This document shows, piece after piece, positions 1 to 11,229 of a DNA stretch of 64,000 nt. Numbering within the stretch: the first letter of the stretch is position 1; the number at the start of each line of letters is the position of its first letter. The notes under the pieces were generated by a model that saw nothing but the letters and a program-made list of their open reading frames with translations, was not told the DNA's origin and made no database searches. A program made the translations under genes and the position numbers. The stretch lies in the NCBI GenBank assembly GCA_003116995.1, contig BDSL01000094.1, positions 62,001-126,000 of the forward strand, read 5' to 3'. Source of the DNA: Yamagishiella unicocca. Taxonomy: Eukaryota > Chlorophyta > Chlorophyceae > Chlamydomonadales > Volvocaceae.

Positions 1-400
1 CAGCGGCATGCGAGCAGTGTGGTGGTGGGAGTCAGCGGGTGCTGTTGTGGGGAAGCCATGGTCGGTTGGGCGGGCGTGCAGGGCTCGCGGATTCTGGCAC
101 TGGGAAGTCGACCACGGGAGCCGTGCCAGCATGCAGCGATTTGATGCCATGATGCCCACGCAAGTGTGCAGCGGGGCCGGAGCCTCCAGGCGCGAACGGA
201 GTGACGCAACTGGCAAGAGTATGGTGGTGAAAGCCGGGGCTGCAGGAGCGGCGAAACCAACCCTTCCCCTCCGTCTCAATCCTCGCCCGTCAACCTTCCC
301 CATCCCCGTCCCCAGGACGTGTGCGTCGCGGGGGCTCCGAAACCCGCCATTCCCCCTCCCCTCGCCGCCGGCCCCGCCGCCCCTCCCCTCCCCCCCGCAC

Positions 401-571
401 CGAGAGAAACGGCTGCACCAGCGACGCGGCCCTCTCCGCGCACATCGACACCCAGCTGGACAGCAAGACCCTCGGCTGCAAAACGGCGAGCGAGCCAGTC
501 CCGCCGCCCTCCAGCGCGTCCCGCAGGTGTGGGTGCCGCGGCTGACCGGGTTCCGCGTGCAGGTGCTGCTG
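401..571 (-). CDS. Possible downstream exon of the left-end gene
   Basis: On the minus strand a reading frame runs from a GAGCAG acceptor-like site near 571 to a GTGCGG donor at 400-395. It contains PHLRDALEGGGTGSLAVLQ and a helical stretch ending LVQPFLS. Both ends are phase 0, which fits the phase-0 end of the exon at 1286-1066, so it may be the next exon of that gene. The acceptor is weak because CAG is repeated, and the frame is rich in Gly and Pro, so this is only a candidate. The gene would then continue off the left edge of the window. Confidence 0.3.
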
Positions 572-604
572 CTGCTCCCAGCGCCGCATGTGGCGCGTGT
601 TGGG

Positions 605-737
605 GAGGGGGGTTGGAGGAGGACGAAACCCGGGGGAGGGGGGTTGGAGGAGGACGAAACCCGGGGGAGGGGGGTTGGAGGAGGACGAAACCCGGGGGAG
701 GGGGGTTGGAGGAGGACGAAACCCGGGGGAGGGGGGT
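605..737. repeat. 31-bp tandem repeat, four copies
   Basis: Four near-perfect copies of a 31-bp unit start at about 611, 642, 673 and 704. The core is GGTTGGAGGAGGACGAAACC followed by a G-run. It lies in a probable intron or untranslated stretch of the left-end minus-strand gene. The open frames reading through it are low-complexity by-products of the repeat. Confidence 0.9.
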
Positions 738-1065
738 GTAGGGGGGTTCGAGGGGGGTGGGGCGGTGAGGTAAGGGGTGAGAGACGAGGCCGTCGGGCTT
801 GAGGCTTGGCTGTTGGCCGGGCGGGGCAATCCAAGGTATGGTTGAGGGGAACATGGGGTGGGGCGAGAGGCGGGGGAGCGACGGCTGGAGGGGCGCCACC
901 GCAGACCCGTGCGTTGAGTGCTGATGCCCAGCACGAGTTTGCACCTCCGCCAGGGCCAGGACACGCCAGCGCACGTTGGTCCGTGCGCTGCCCCGCCCCC
1001 CCGGTCACGTTACCGGTTCTTTTATGTAACCCCCCGGGGCTGCCCCCCCCCTTCACGGCGCTCAC

Positions 1066-2290
1066 CGCCACGTGACGATGACTGGCGTGGTACAGCCGCC
1101 AGCTGAGCAGCCACGAGGCGCACTGCTCCCCGCTGAGCCCCCCCGCCGCACGAGTCGCCGCATCCAGTCTGCTGCCGACCTGGGCCAGACCCGCCTGCCA
1201 CGACTCCAGCAGCAGCGAGACGGCGCTGCGCAGCTGCGAGAGGGCCTCCGGGGACAGGGCCTCAGCGAGCGCCTCGTTCACGTCGCCTGTAGGGCGCAGC
1301 GGAGGCCATGGAGGGACCGGCCGACGCGGTGACCCGAGCAGGGTGACCCGGGTACACGACATATGGGAGGGGTGAGGCCGAGGGCCCGTGCGCGTAGCAT
1401 CATATCTCTATCCTAATCAAAACCCAGATCGAGGTTCATGTGCGGCTTCCTCCTTCCCTCCCCTCCCCTTCTTTCGGCCTGGAGCGAAGGGGCCAACGGT
1501 CGGCCGCGACGCGCTCACTCACCCAGCAGGTCCTCCGGCGCCCCCCGCAGCGCCTCCCACACATAGCAGCGCCGCCGCATGTGCAGCAGCGCCCGCAGGC
1601 CGGCGTCCTCGCCCCCGCCGGCCCCCCGGTCAAACGACTGCATGACAGCCACTGTGCACGCAGGGCAAGGGGGCGGGGGCTGAGAGGGAAGGAACAGCGT
1701 GTGGCCAATGCCTGGAGCGAAATGAAGTACTGCTAGCCGCGGGACGGGGGGCGGGACGGTGCGGTGCGGTGTGGTGGTGCTCGAGGGGTGCGGTAGCACG
1801 AGACCTAGCGGTGTTGCACGGTGGAACGGAGGACGCTGATTGCAGCGGCGAAAGCGGGGACGCTTTGCAAGACAAGCCTCCAGGGACGGTCAAAGCAGAC
1901 AAGCGGCAAGCAAGGTTTGCGACCCATGCAGGTCGCGGCTCGAGCGCTCGAGCGAGAGGCATCGGTGCGTTTGCGGGGAAAGGGAAGGCCGAGCCGCCTA
2001 GTGCGCAGGCTGCCACGCATCACCAGCATGGCATCACGACGCAGCGGCACCGGGACGTGCGGAGAGAACCAAGCACCCTAGAAGCGCAGTCCTCTTCACG
2101 ACAGGGCCGTCACGCCATCTGTACCAAACTTCACAGGCTGACAGCATCAGCGAAGAGGCAGCTCCCACATGCTGTACGTACCGTACGCCCGCAGCTCCTG
2201 CAAGGCCATTTGGCGCAGCTCAGCCCAGGCAGCCCCCAGAAACGCCGATGCCGCCTTCACCAGGCAAGCGCCCGCGGGGTCCCCTTGGCT
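1066..2290 (-). CDS. Unrecognised helical protein, internal exons of a partial gene
   Basis: Three exons join in frame on the minus strand: 2290-2182, 1651-1523 and 1286-1066. The first begins after CCCCAACAG and ends at a GTACGT donor in phase 1. The second starts at GTGCACAG with the two bases needed to complete that codon and ends at GTGAGT in phase 1. The third starts at CCCTACAG and ends at GTGAGC in phase 0. Together they give about 153 residues, rich in Ala, Leu and Glu and predicted helical, including KAASAFLGAAWAELRQMAL and EALSQLRSAVSLLLESWQ. I do not recognise a family. Start and stop are unresolved: a possible next exon is at 401-571, and anything upstream lies beyond a short GCTGTTGAGG-type repeat. 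Phase agreement at both junctions is the main evidence that it is real. Confidence 0.6.
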
Positions 2291-2309
2291 CTGTTGGGGT
2301 GTGGATTGG

Positions 2310-2402
2310 CAAGGAGCTGTTTGGGAAGCTGTTTGGGGAGCTGTTGAGGGCGCTGTTGAGAGTGCTGCTTGGGGAGCTGTTGAGAGTGCTGTTGAGGGCG
2401 CG
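2310..2402. repeat. Imperfect GCTGTT-GAG/GGG tandem repeat
   Basis: A degenerate array of 12-18-bp units built from GAGCTGTTGAG and GAGCTGTTTGGG, just upstream (minus-strand sense) of the first exon supported for the left-end gene. It reads as an Asn/Ser-rich frame on the minus strand, which I take to be a by-product. Confidence 0.7.
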
Positions 2403-2410
2403 AATGCCGT

Positions 2411-3726
2411 CAAGCCACAGTCTCAGCCTTCCAAAAGGCACGTCCAGCCGCCCCTGCGCCTAAAACGTCAAAGCTATGAGTACGAGAACAAACAAGCCAT
2501 CTGCAGCTCCAGCTTGTCTCACAGCTAGCTTTCACTGGCTGGCTGATGAGTGAGTGGGTCGGTACGGTACAGTACGGTACGGTACGGTACAGCCGCAGCA
2601 ACACCAGCTGGTCGTTGAGCAACACCAGTTGGTCGTTGACCTACCAGCCTTGCTGCCCACCCTGCCGCCACCTACCAACCTGCATCAAGTGCACGCATCG
2701 TGCAGCGCCGCTGCGGTGGAGCGGCCCAGCTCCCGTCTTGCCGGTAGCCTTATCAGCTGCAGGCCACGGGCCGCCGCCGGGCAAAGGGTTCAAGGGCCGC
2801 TGAGGCGACCATCGGCCGGACCGAGGGCTGCTAGCCTCCAAATGGTCGCATACATGGGACGGCACCACTGCGGCACATGTGGCTTTCAGGCACCGCGACT
2901 GTGCGACCACTAGGTTTCAGGCACCACGACTGTGCGACCTCTAGGAACCAGTTTTAAGCTGTCGCACGCGGGTCAAAAATGCCTTGCGGCAGGTTTCGAC
3001 TGGGGGGTACGGTACTACTGGGCCCTACGGCGCAAGGGCAACCCTGCAGCCCCAGCACGCTCCAGGTGTATCACGAGCACCAACCAGCATGTATGTGTAT
3101 TGAACGGGCATACACGCACCTGGGTCGTGCCATGATTTCAGGGTGTGTTGGAGGTATACACAACGGCGCAGCACGGCCATGCCGTTTCTGCCCGCTTCCG
3201 ACCATTGAAACCGTCGAGCTTCCAGCTTGCTGTTGAACACCACCAGCTTGCCCCATCTGCATTCCCCGGTACAGGCATCATTGTGCTGGTAAATGTGTGG
3301 ACAATTGGACATTCCGTGCCAAACAATGCACGCATAATGGGGACCAGGCACAAGATAACTAAGTTAGTAGAAAAACGTAAGAGCTTACAATAGTTCATGT
3401 GATTTCACGACGTCCTCTGCGGATTCCGCGGCCTCTGCGACCGACCCCCCTGTAGAGGTCATTCTTCTACGGCGGTTCTACATATCGTTGAAATCAGTAG
3501 CATAATGACATCTATTGCTGAAAAGCAGTAAGCTGCTATTGGAGTTTGCGTTTAGAACACCCGTAAGGGAATTTCAAGAATTGTACGACCCTGGTTCGCG
3601 ATCGGCGTTCGGTTAAGACCCAAATTGCATAAGTTATCAGTGCAGAGCCAGCTGCTTTAGATTCCCTTAGTACCACTGCCAGCGCCGGATTTAGTTGATT
3701 GTCGGCGGCACGGCTATTTGCCAAAA
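2411..3726. other. Intergenic: left-end gene to TATB
   Basis: No exon could be supported here. It holds a run of GGTAC/AGTAC units at about 2560-2595, followed by a 20-bp unit (AACACCAG-TGGTCGTTGA) repeated twice at 2597-2640. Another short duplication, TTTCAGGCACC-CGACTGTGCGACC, is at about 2882-2942. The TATB promoter should lie in the last few hundred bases, but no clear element was seen. Confidence 0.6.
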
Positions 3727-5378
3727 ATGTCGTGCGCTTTACGTGCCCCGACTGCTGCGCGGTGTGCTAGCACCTCCTACGCGCGGAAACCTTCTGCGGT
3801 CAACCAATTGCTAAAGCAGCTAGCACGATTTAACCCGAACCAGTTCAGTAGTTATCATGGTGTCAAGCTGCTGCTGCCGGCTAAGGGTGCGGCTTACGCA
3901 CCTTCTTCATAACACCAGAGCCTTACCCAATAGCTTTGCACTATAGCGATCTTGCCTTTTTGCGTCGCAGGTCGGCTGGCCATGGTTCCGCAGGGGTCCG
4001 CCGCTGCACGCAAGGTATGTTAGATTGCATACTCCCCTGCTAATCTGGGTCGACATGGTTGGACACTTACATGGACCCCATCTGACGTTCACTGCAGCCC
4101 GTGCAAATGTCCTTCCTCGGTGTTGGCGCACCAGAGGCTATCCTCGTCGCCGTCGTGGCGCTGGTCGTCTTTGGCCCGAAGGGTCTTGCAGATGTGAGCA
4201 GGGCAATATATTAGGTTGGACATGACGGGCAGGCGGAGGCGGGCCCATGGGGCTATGCTGCCAGTATACGTCGCGTGACCTGCCGCCGACCTCAAAGCTC
4301 GTCCGGCTCGGAAACGCGGGGTGTGCGCCCTCTACCCTCCCTGGTGCAGGCCGCCCGCAGCCTGGGATCTGCGCTCCGCGCCTTCCAACCCACCATCAAG
4401 GAGGTGGTGCAGGTGTCGCAGGAGCTTAAGGGCACGTTAGAAAAGGAGCTGGGCATTGACGAACTGCGGGATGCTGCGCGGCCCCAACCCCGGGCCGTGA
4501 CGGAACTCGACGCCATCAAGGGTACGAATAAGCGCGAGCCTCAGTGGGTTGCGGGGTAGGGTGAGAGGAGATATACGGCTGCGCATGGTAGTAACGCGCG
4601 CGCTACGTTAGCCCTGCTCCACGCCATAGCAGGCAGAGGAGGTAAGGACAGTCTGGTGGGTGGCTGAAATCCCGGGCTAGCCCGCAGCCCTTGAGTCCGT
4701 GTGTGGCTGAAATCCCCATGGGAATGGGGAGGCACCGTCACCTGCTGTACCTGCGCGTACCTCAACCAGGGAAGGTGCTTGCCATGTATGGATGCAGGTT
4801 CAGGCGGCCCCGTATCGGACACGTTTGCAAAGGTGCTGGATCCCGAAATCGACGCCAAGCGCACGGCGTCGGCACAGATGGCGTGGGGCGCCACGGCGAC
4901 CACCACTGCGGAGCCCACCAGCACAGCTGTCACGGACGCAGCGCTGCCTGCCGTGGCTGCAGCCTCTGCCCCTGCTGCGGCCTCTTCTGCGGCGCCCTTG
5001 AAGGTAGGGCTCGTCCATGCCGTACGTGTGCCGTTCCATACGTGTGCCGTACGGGGTGTCAACCTAGCCCCCAAACGCTTTAGTATATTACCTCAAACCG
5101 CATGCGTGGCAAATGCAAAACCAAGGTTGAAGAATTAAGGACAAATCTCAGCTTCAAACAATAAGAAACACGCGAGCTCGCGACAGTTCCCCAAGCCCGC
5201 GCTTCCCTCCGGACGACGCGGCTCCAGTGCTCCTGTCCCCTCAACATATGGTGCCGGCACACTTCATGCCTGCCCAAATATCCATACGCAGGATATCGGA
5301 GCAATGAGCGTCGAGGAGCTGGAGGCTGAGCTTAGCCGCAGGCGCTCCACGGCGGCCGGCAGCGACAGGAGGCAATGA
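3727..5378 (+). CDS. TATB: Thylakoid Sec-independent translocase subunit TatB/HCF106, six exons
   Basis: Complete gene with exons 3727-3886, 3971-4014, 4098-4193, 4350-4521, 4798-5003 and 5292-5378. All junction phases agree and the total is 765 nt (254 residues). Exons 1-2 give a Ser/Arg/Ala-rich N-terminus typical of an algal plastid transit peptide. Exon 3 carries the single TatA/B membrane helix, with GVGAPEAILVAVVALVVFG followed by PKGL; the Glu in the helix N-terminus and the PKGL hinge are TatB/HCF106 signatures. Exon 4 is the amphipathic helix with LRAFQPTIKEVVQVSQELKG and KELGIDEL, which matches the plant HCF106 pattern more closely than Tha4 (TatA). The C-terminus is Ala/Thr/Pro-rich, as usual for this family. 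TatB acts with TatC as receptor for twin-arginine precursors in the thylakoid membrane. The start is the first in-frame ATG. Donor 1 is GTGCGG, acceptable in these algae. The family call is firm; the exact transit peptide is inferred. Confidence 0.93.
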
Positions 5379-7121
5379 ACGTACTGCGTCTCCTACTTCG
5401 CGGCCGTACCTTACGCAGGATGTGTCTTGATGGGTTGTGGCAGTCCATGCGGCGTGCGCTATGGGTGCTACGGAAGGGGTGCGTGTGCCGTCGGAGTTAT
5501 GAACCGAATTCCTTGGTACTGGGAGGTGGCTGGTAAGAAGCGCAAGCCACCCACACGCACCCGGGGGCGAATACGACGATAGCTGAGTCCAAAGTGTGCA
5601 AGTGCGGCGTTCAAATTGCGCAAGCGCGTTCTTTAACTGTTGGCTTCCAGGGTTGGATGCCTGCCATCGATTTCGGTGCTACCGTGTCTGGATTCGACGC
5701 TGAGTGCTCGTTGCCGTACAGATGTTCTGCGATAGGTTTCCCGGAGGTACTTTCGAAAATTCGGACCTGACCGTACGGAGCGTCTGCATACGTTGTGTGG
5801 CCTAGTAGTTTTTCCCGGCGGCGGGATCGGCTTCGGAAGTGTAACCTACTGAGTTGTAGTAGTTCCTTACGAGTCGTTATGCATACCGGTACATGCCACT
5901 AACGGAAGGGGATTGTTTGCCGTTTGCTGCTGGGCGGTAGGGGAACCGATAAGCCCTGATGCTATATAGCTTTGTTAATGTAATGGTGGGAAGGTGTTGC
6001 TCGCGAGGTGCGGTGTCGCAAGACGCTCATTACCAAGGCTGGTTACATGGTTCCTACGTTGTCATTGTTCAGCAGCAGTATCAATGATGCAACAACATTC
6101 CGGTTTCATAAGAACCACGCCGCTGCCCGATGTGTGCTTATCGGTAGGTTGAGAAAAATGCCAAAACCACCGCTAACGCCTGCAGCTGTTAATACTGCAA
6201 GAACGTCCTACGTGTGGCAGCGAACAGTCCAGCTTCGCAAACATCACCACATGGCCCCTCTGTAACCATCACTAATACATGGCAAGAGCTGTAACATACC
6301 TTAGTCTGTTGTAGACGCTGGCCAGTCTATCTTAGGAACTGGCCGCCATGCCATCACCCGCACTGTCCGCACCGGTCCTGACACGTCCGAGTGCTTGACC
6401 GGATACCCTCAACAGTTCAACTCCGTAAACGCGTCGTAAACATCGCAAACCCGCCACACCAAAAAGCGCCGCTCCAGCCCCTACCAAAACCGACTGCTTC
6501 GCGCTGAACTGGCCCAACCCAACGAAAAACTACACGGGCCTCGCCAGGGATGCAAATACAAAGGAGCGCCGCAGGCAACAGGCGCGGGCTGAACGCACCC
6601 GACCAATCAACCGTCTGGAAGCAGTGCATACTGCATGCAGCAACGCGTACCGATATACATTGAAGTCATTGTTTGCGTTGCCAATCCCTGCAAAGGATGG
6701 AACTCACGAGTGAATCCCGGGGAACTTCTTGCCGGTCCGGGACTAATCGATTGCGTCCGGCGCCAAACTCCTTCCGGAACTTGGCCTCATTCGATTGACC
6801 TGCGCGATACTGCATCGCTTCCAGGCAATCGGCAATCCCCTCGGTCAACAACACACATCAGTCCATCTGCTTGGCAATCCGCCACAGTCCCGTCAGGTGT
6901 GTACAGGTATACATGACCGGAACCAAATACCGTCACGGTGTGTAAGCTCCCTTGCCCCAACCTCTCATGCCCTCCAAAGCCGCTGAAATGCGAAAGCTGC
7001 CAAGTCGCAAAAGACCGCCGTAACGCTCAATGGTCATGGCCTGCCACAAGCTGTCTGCATCTATGTACAATGAATGATCTGGTAACCAAAGAAAAGTTGC
7101 ATTGTGGATCGCGTGCAGCCA
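5379..7121. other. 3' UTR of TATB and convergent intergenic region
   Basis: TATB (+) and the next gene (-) converge here. No exon could be supported. A 61-codon minus-strand frame at 6332-6517 has a hydrophobic segment (VGAGAALFGVAGL) but no splice partners or family match, so it is not called. A TTACA (TGTAA on the minus strand) at 6043-6047 could terminate the minus-strand gene, but it lies over 1 kb past its stop codon. Confidence 0.5.
5840..5844 (+). terminator. TGTAA poly(A) signal, probable end of TATB mRNA
   Basis: TGTAA is the usual volvocine polyadenylation signal. This is the first copy I found on the sense strand after the TATB stop codon, implying a 3' UTR of about 460 nt. Confidence 0.55.
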
Positions 7122-8873
7122 TCATCGCGCCCATGCTGCCGCCAGTGCACTAGCAGTGCGCTTCAAAAGGCCGCTGTGCTGGCGGCCGCCGCCCACAACC
7201 AACCCCGTCGCCCCTTCCTGTAGATTGTCTTGCCCGACCGGGTCGTCCATCTGCCCGTGATGGCTATGCCGTTGCTGAGGCTTCCAAGCTACGAAAGGAG
7301 GCGGCGGACCTTGAGGGGGTCCCCCAAGCTCAGATTTTCTCCTAGCGGACGACGGACGGCTGAACAATTCCCGGAGGCCCGCGATGGCGCCGGATCGCCC
7401 CTTGCTGGCGTCCGCTTCATCTGGGTACTTCGCGTCGGACCCCGCGGGTGTTACCAGTGAACCAGACTTAAGGCGAGAAAGTAATCCCAGCGGCGCGGCC
7501 GTCTGCTCCACGGCTGCGGCAGGTGCTGCCGGCGCGCCACAGGACGTCATGGCGCTGACATCTGTGGCCTGCGCGTGGGAGCAGGCGGATCCAGTACCCG
7601 ATCCATGTCCTTGCGACGGGGGGCCAGCTCCGGGGGCGGTCTTGGACTGTACGGTGACCATCACGGCCATCGCGGCTTGGCTTGGGGTGATGCTGAGCTT
7701 GCGCAACAGCTGCCGCCGCTCCGGCTCGACATCCACACATGGCAACGCGGAGCCGTTGCCGATCACAGGCTTGTCGAGCGACCGCCGGCTGTTGCTTGCG
7801 CTAGTGCCACCACCCTCAACACCACCAGGCATCGAGGACGTGGCTGACAGGACCGCATTGTCGGCGCCCCCAGGCTTTGTCGCTGTGAGGGTTCCGTTGC
7901 GACTGCTGCTAAACCTGCGCAGCAAGCCGCCTTTTTTCTGCGGCGTGGTGCCATCGCCATCGCCGCCCAGGATGTCTCCCTGCATGCGGCTCGGTACACC
8001 GCCCAACGTGTCCTCCCCGCCACTGTCGGGCGCAAGGCCACCATGCGCGGACACCGACGTCGGGATATCAGGGTTTGGCGCCATGCCACCGCTTGGGGCG
8101 CTCGTGCGGGGCTTGCGTATGGCACCCGAGTTGGGGCGCGAGATGGAGGCGGTTGCTATGATCGGGTTGCCTCCCGCGTACACGCTGTGGTCGGCGCTCG
8201 AAACCCGCGACGCGAGCGACGACGGCGCGGGGACGGAGGAGGACATCGCGATCTTGGCGGTCAGCGAGGCGCTTCCCAGGATGCTGTTGTCCTGCAGTGC
8301 GCAGACACCAGATACGTGGCGTCACGCTGGCGCCCTGGGCGGAAGTGGGTATTCCCCAGAGAAGACACACACACCCGGTCGCGCCTTCGGTAACGTCGCT
8401 GGGTGCGCTGGGAATCCGTTATCATGTTGTTCTGTATTCGGCATCCGGCTTGTTATACACACCCACACTTTACTTGTTGCCCCCGGTTTGCGCCTATGCT
8501 CTACTGTTTACTCCATTCCACGAGGTACATTGCACAAATCATCATACTGCACGTGTGCACGCTTCACTCGCTAACAGTCATCCATTTCGGTATGTGTTTC
8601 TCCTCATTAAGCAATGCAAACATCCCGACACCCTGTCCTGTGCGCCTGGTGCACCCGCTGCTGTAGGCCCCTGTCCGCAGGAAGAAGCTGTGGATATATA
8701 GCGGACCCTACCTTAAAGCTGCTGCCCCCAAGTTGTTTTCCCAGCGAGACTGCGCTGACGCTGTTCGCGGACAGCCTCCCTGCCAGCGGCCCAACGACCA
8801 AGTCACCATCATCTTCAACAACGTCGTGATCCGCAAGATCGATAGCCGGTGCCCAGGGCCTCTGCATTTCAGC
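7122..8873 (-). CDS. Disordered Ser/Gly/Pro-rich protein with repeated LL-basic-Ser motifs
   Basis: Two exons join in frame: 8873-8712 (acceptor GTTCCGCAG, donor GTAGGG, both phase 0) and 8291-7122 (acceptor CACTGCAG, TGA stop at 7122-7124), giving at least 443 residues. Exon 1 is acidic and more ordered (IDLADHDVVEDDGDLVVG). Exon 2 is low-complexity and predicted disordered, but five short motifs of similar form stand out: GLLRRFSSS, QLLRKLSIT, GLLSRLKSGS, LRELFSRPSSARRKS and GLLKRTASA. Each puts a Leu pair or Leu-rich start beside basic residues and Ser/Thr, resembling basophilic-kinase (R-x-x-S) or 14-3-3 sites. The start codon is unresolved: the exon begins mid-frame and its first ATG is its third codon, so an upstream exon may be missing. 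No family recognised. It is convergent with TATB. Confidence 0.65.
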
Positions 8874-10098
8874 CTGCGGAACAGTCGGAAGGTAATGAGG
8901 ACCCAGTTGCCACAAAGCCCATAGCGTCCGCTGATAGACAGCAGACTACGGACCTTTATATTAATATTGTTTGCCTCGTTCTGGATTTTCAAGGCACGCG
9001 CGCTGCCTCAAGTTGTTGAGGCAAGCGCCTGAGTTTATGGTTACGCGACAAAATTCCAGTAAATACAAGCGGGACACATCAGTTGGTTTAATGATTTCGT
9101 ATCGCACGCCAAGGTCGGCAGCGGCCCGTTTCGCGTTGACTCTTCCAGTCTGTCTTGTTTGTCGGGCATCAGCTCAGTTCTTATCGACTTAATAAACACG
9201 TAACGCGGCACCGGGAGTGTAGTTACAGTTCAAGGGAGGTGTGCTCTCTGTTTCTGCGCGAGCGGTACCTAGGTACGACAGCACAAACGCAATGGGCTTA
9301 AAATTGCGAACTCGAAGCGTCACGGACACACGTAGGGCATGTGCATAATACGCTAGCAACCTGGCCTGGGGTTCGTCTAAGTTACTATAGGGGGAGGGCC
9401 GTGCTGTGCATGCTCTCACGTGCTACGTTTACAGTGTCGAACACATCCAGACGCGGCCCCAAATCACATGCACGCCAGTATGCTGCAAATAACTGTAATG
9501 ATTGATGAATCAGACACGTTTTGGTCGCGTATTCGCACGTTACACGCTGCTGCACGCTGTGGAAAACAGGGAAGAACTGGTGGGATCCCTCGTACAACAG
9601 AGTAAGACATGTCATGCTTTCGTTACTGATTTCATCAACGCAATATCATCAACACCGGTGTCAAGGTCAGAGGGCTGCGACCCCAGGGTCGTAGCCGGTC
9701 GTAGCTGGTCATAGCGCGTCGTAGCATCACGGTGAAGACTCCACACTGATCAAAGCCTATAACAGCAAACTACGGCAGCCTGGCGTTGGTCTGGCCAATG
9801 CAATTCGGCTTTGGGCTTGAACACTTCGTCCGTTCGTGGGTATCAAACAATGCATGCCCCGTGTCAGCACGCGCCTTCTACCCCACACATAAGCACACTA
9901 TCTGCCGCGAGTTCTAGGTGATCGCGCAACAATGCGCAACCAACAGTACGCAACCGGGCTACGTGCTAGCGTGTCGGGCCCCCACCTCCTCGGACATCTA
10001 TCCGAGCGTTCCAGTACGCGCCCCCATCCATGCATTCGCGAACACTGCGCTAGCTACCATGCGCTAGCTACCATGCCCTGGCCGCGTAACCGGATTTC
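8874..10098. other. Intergenic, no gene seen
   Basis: It should contain the 5' end of the minus-strand gene at 7.1-8.9 kb, but no convincing upstream exon was found. GTCGTAGC-type short repeats occur at about 9687-9725, and a short CTAGCTACCATGC duplication at about 10050-10076. Confidence 0.45.
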
Positions 10099-10473
10099 CT
10101 TATGCCACCCCACATCCCGCAGATCACCCTCTTCAACTTCGCTTCCCCCGCAGCCGTGATGACGTCTTTCGACCTCGACAGCTGCCGCGTCCTGGGGTAA
10201 CCTGACAGCGCCAACAATGGTAGCGGAGCATTCTGGGCCGCCCCCGAGTTCCTTCGTGCCCTCGCCTCCGGGCTGAACCTCGTGGCGCCTGCCACCGGAG
10301 CCACCGAAGCCGCAGCAGGTCCGGAATCGCGGTACGCCGTCGCGCCAGTCGAAGGATGCGGTTCCCATCCAGTGCCAGCGCCAACCACTGGCGCTGCTCC
10401 GAAGCATGACAGCCCGGATGGCTACCTACCTGTAGCAACGCACGAGGTACGCGCGACGTCGAGCGTGCCCGGA
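10099..10473 (+). pseudogene. Remnant of a FDLDSCRV...LRALASGLNLV family gene, interrupted by a stop
   Basis: One reading frame gives PHIPQITLFNFASPAAV, SFDLDSCRVLG, an in-frame TAA at about 10198, then AFWAAPEFLRALASGLNLVAP. The frame is the same on both sides of the stop, so this is a single point interruption or a very short undetected intron. The pattern 'FDLDSCRV - ATP/AAP - LRAL.(T/S)G.NLV' recalls large proteins in algae and giant viruses annotated as hypothetical or ankyrin-repeat proteins; that identification is from memory and weak. No upstream or downstream exons were found. A second fragment of the same family lies inverted about 450 bp away. Confidence 0.45.
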
Positions 10474-10617
10474 TGATGCCGTAACCGTGACTGCGCAGGG
10501 AGGCAATATGGGCGCGACCGGCGCGTGTGTGTGTGGGAGGGGTTACAATAAAAGAACCGGTAACGCGACTGGGGAAATGTAGCGTGTGTGTGGGGGGGGT
10601 ATGCCCGAGGCGCCCCA

Positions 10618-10728
10618 TTTGCAGAGGGACAGCGCCCCGAAGCCGCGCCGCGCGTGTTTTTTACTACGGCTGTGGGTTGCCCAGTGCGCCACGAGGTTCA
10701 GCCCCGTGGCGAGGGCACGAAGGAGCTC
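10618..10728 (-). pseudogene. Second, inverted remnant of the same family
   Basis: The minus strand encodes ELLRALATGLNLVAHWATHS followed by KKHARRGFGALSL. Its first half aligns with LRALASGLNLV of the plus-strand remnant, and it continues further into the domain (the ARRGF block). DNA identity is visible: CGCCACGAGGTTCAGCCC and GGCGAGGGCACGAAGGA occur here and, reverse-complemented, at about 10240-10290. It has no flanking exons and runs into low-complexity sequence, so I regard it as a fragment. The two remnants face each other. Confidence 0.4.
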
Positions 10729-11229
10729 GGTGCTGCTGTCAGACACTCTTGATGGCGCAGGCCTTGCGGATTGGCAGCAGCCAGGGAGATGAAAGGAGGT
10801 GCGGGCGCGGCGGCCCGGAGCGGTGCCGGCGCGCTGGAGAGACGACACAGAGAGTCACAGTGATAGCGGCCATTACGGCAATGTTCTCTCAGGCCCAAGC
10901 AAAGCGTCAAACTCTGGTTAAATAAGTTTTGGTGTGAGATTATAGGAGTGTGAATTCAAGTAGCTGTTAAAATGATAATTGCTTTCGGTGATTTCGGGGC
11001 CAGCACCGAAAAAGCGACAATCGGGCGGAAGGGGTGCCGACTCACGGGCATCTTGGCTGTCGGTATTTGGCGAGGCACGCTAATGTAATAATCTTGGCCC
11101 CCATTGCGGGCCCCGAAGCGTTCAATCTACAGTCACCCGCGCCCCTTGTTTCCTTCATGCATCATCCCCGTCTTGTTGTGGATTTGCAAGGCCGGCCCGC
11201 GGGTCGGCCGCAACCCTGAAGCAGCCAGC

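Noticed and set aside
276..974. 232-codon minus-strand frame
   Set aside because: Most of it is the 31-bp tandem repeat; only the 401-571 part has any sign of being an exon, and in another frame.
6332..6517. Small 61-codon minus-strand frame with a hydrophobic stretch
   Set aside because: No supporting splice sites, family match or conserved neighbour; such frames arise by chance in GC-rich DNA.
7384..8574. 396-codon plus-strand open frame
   Set aside because: Antisense to the Ser/Gly/Pro-rich exon at 8291-7122, which has matching splice sites and phase; GC-rich third positions keep the opposite strand open.
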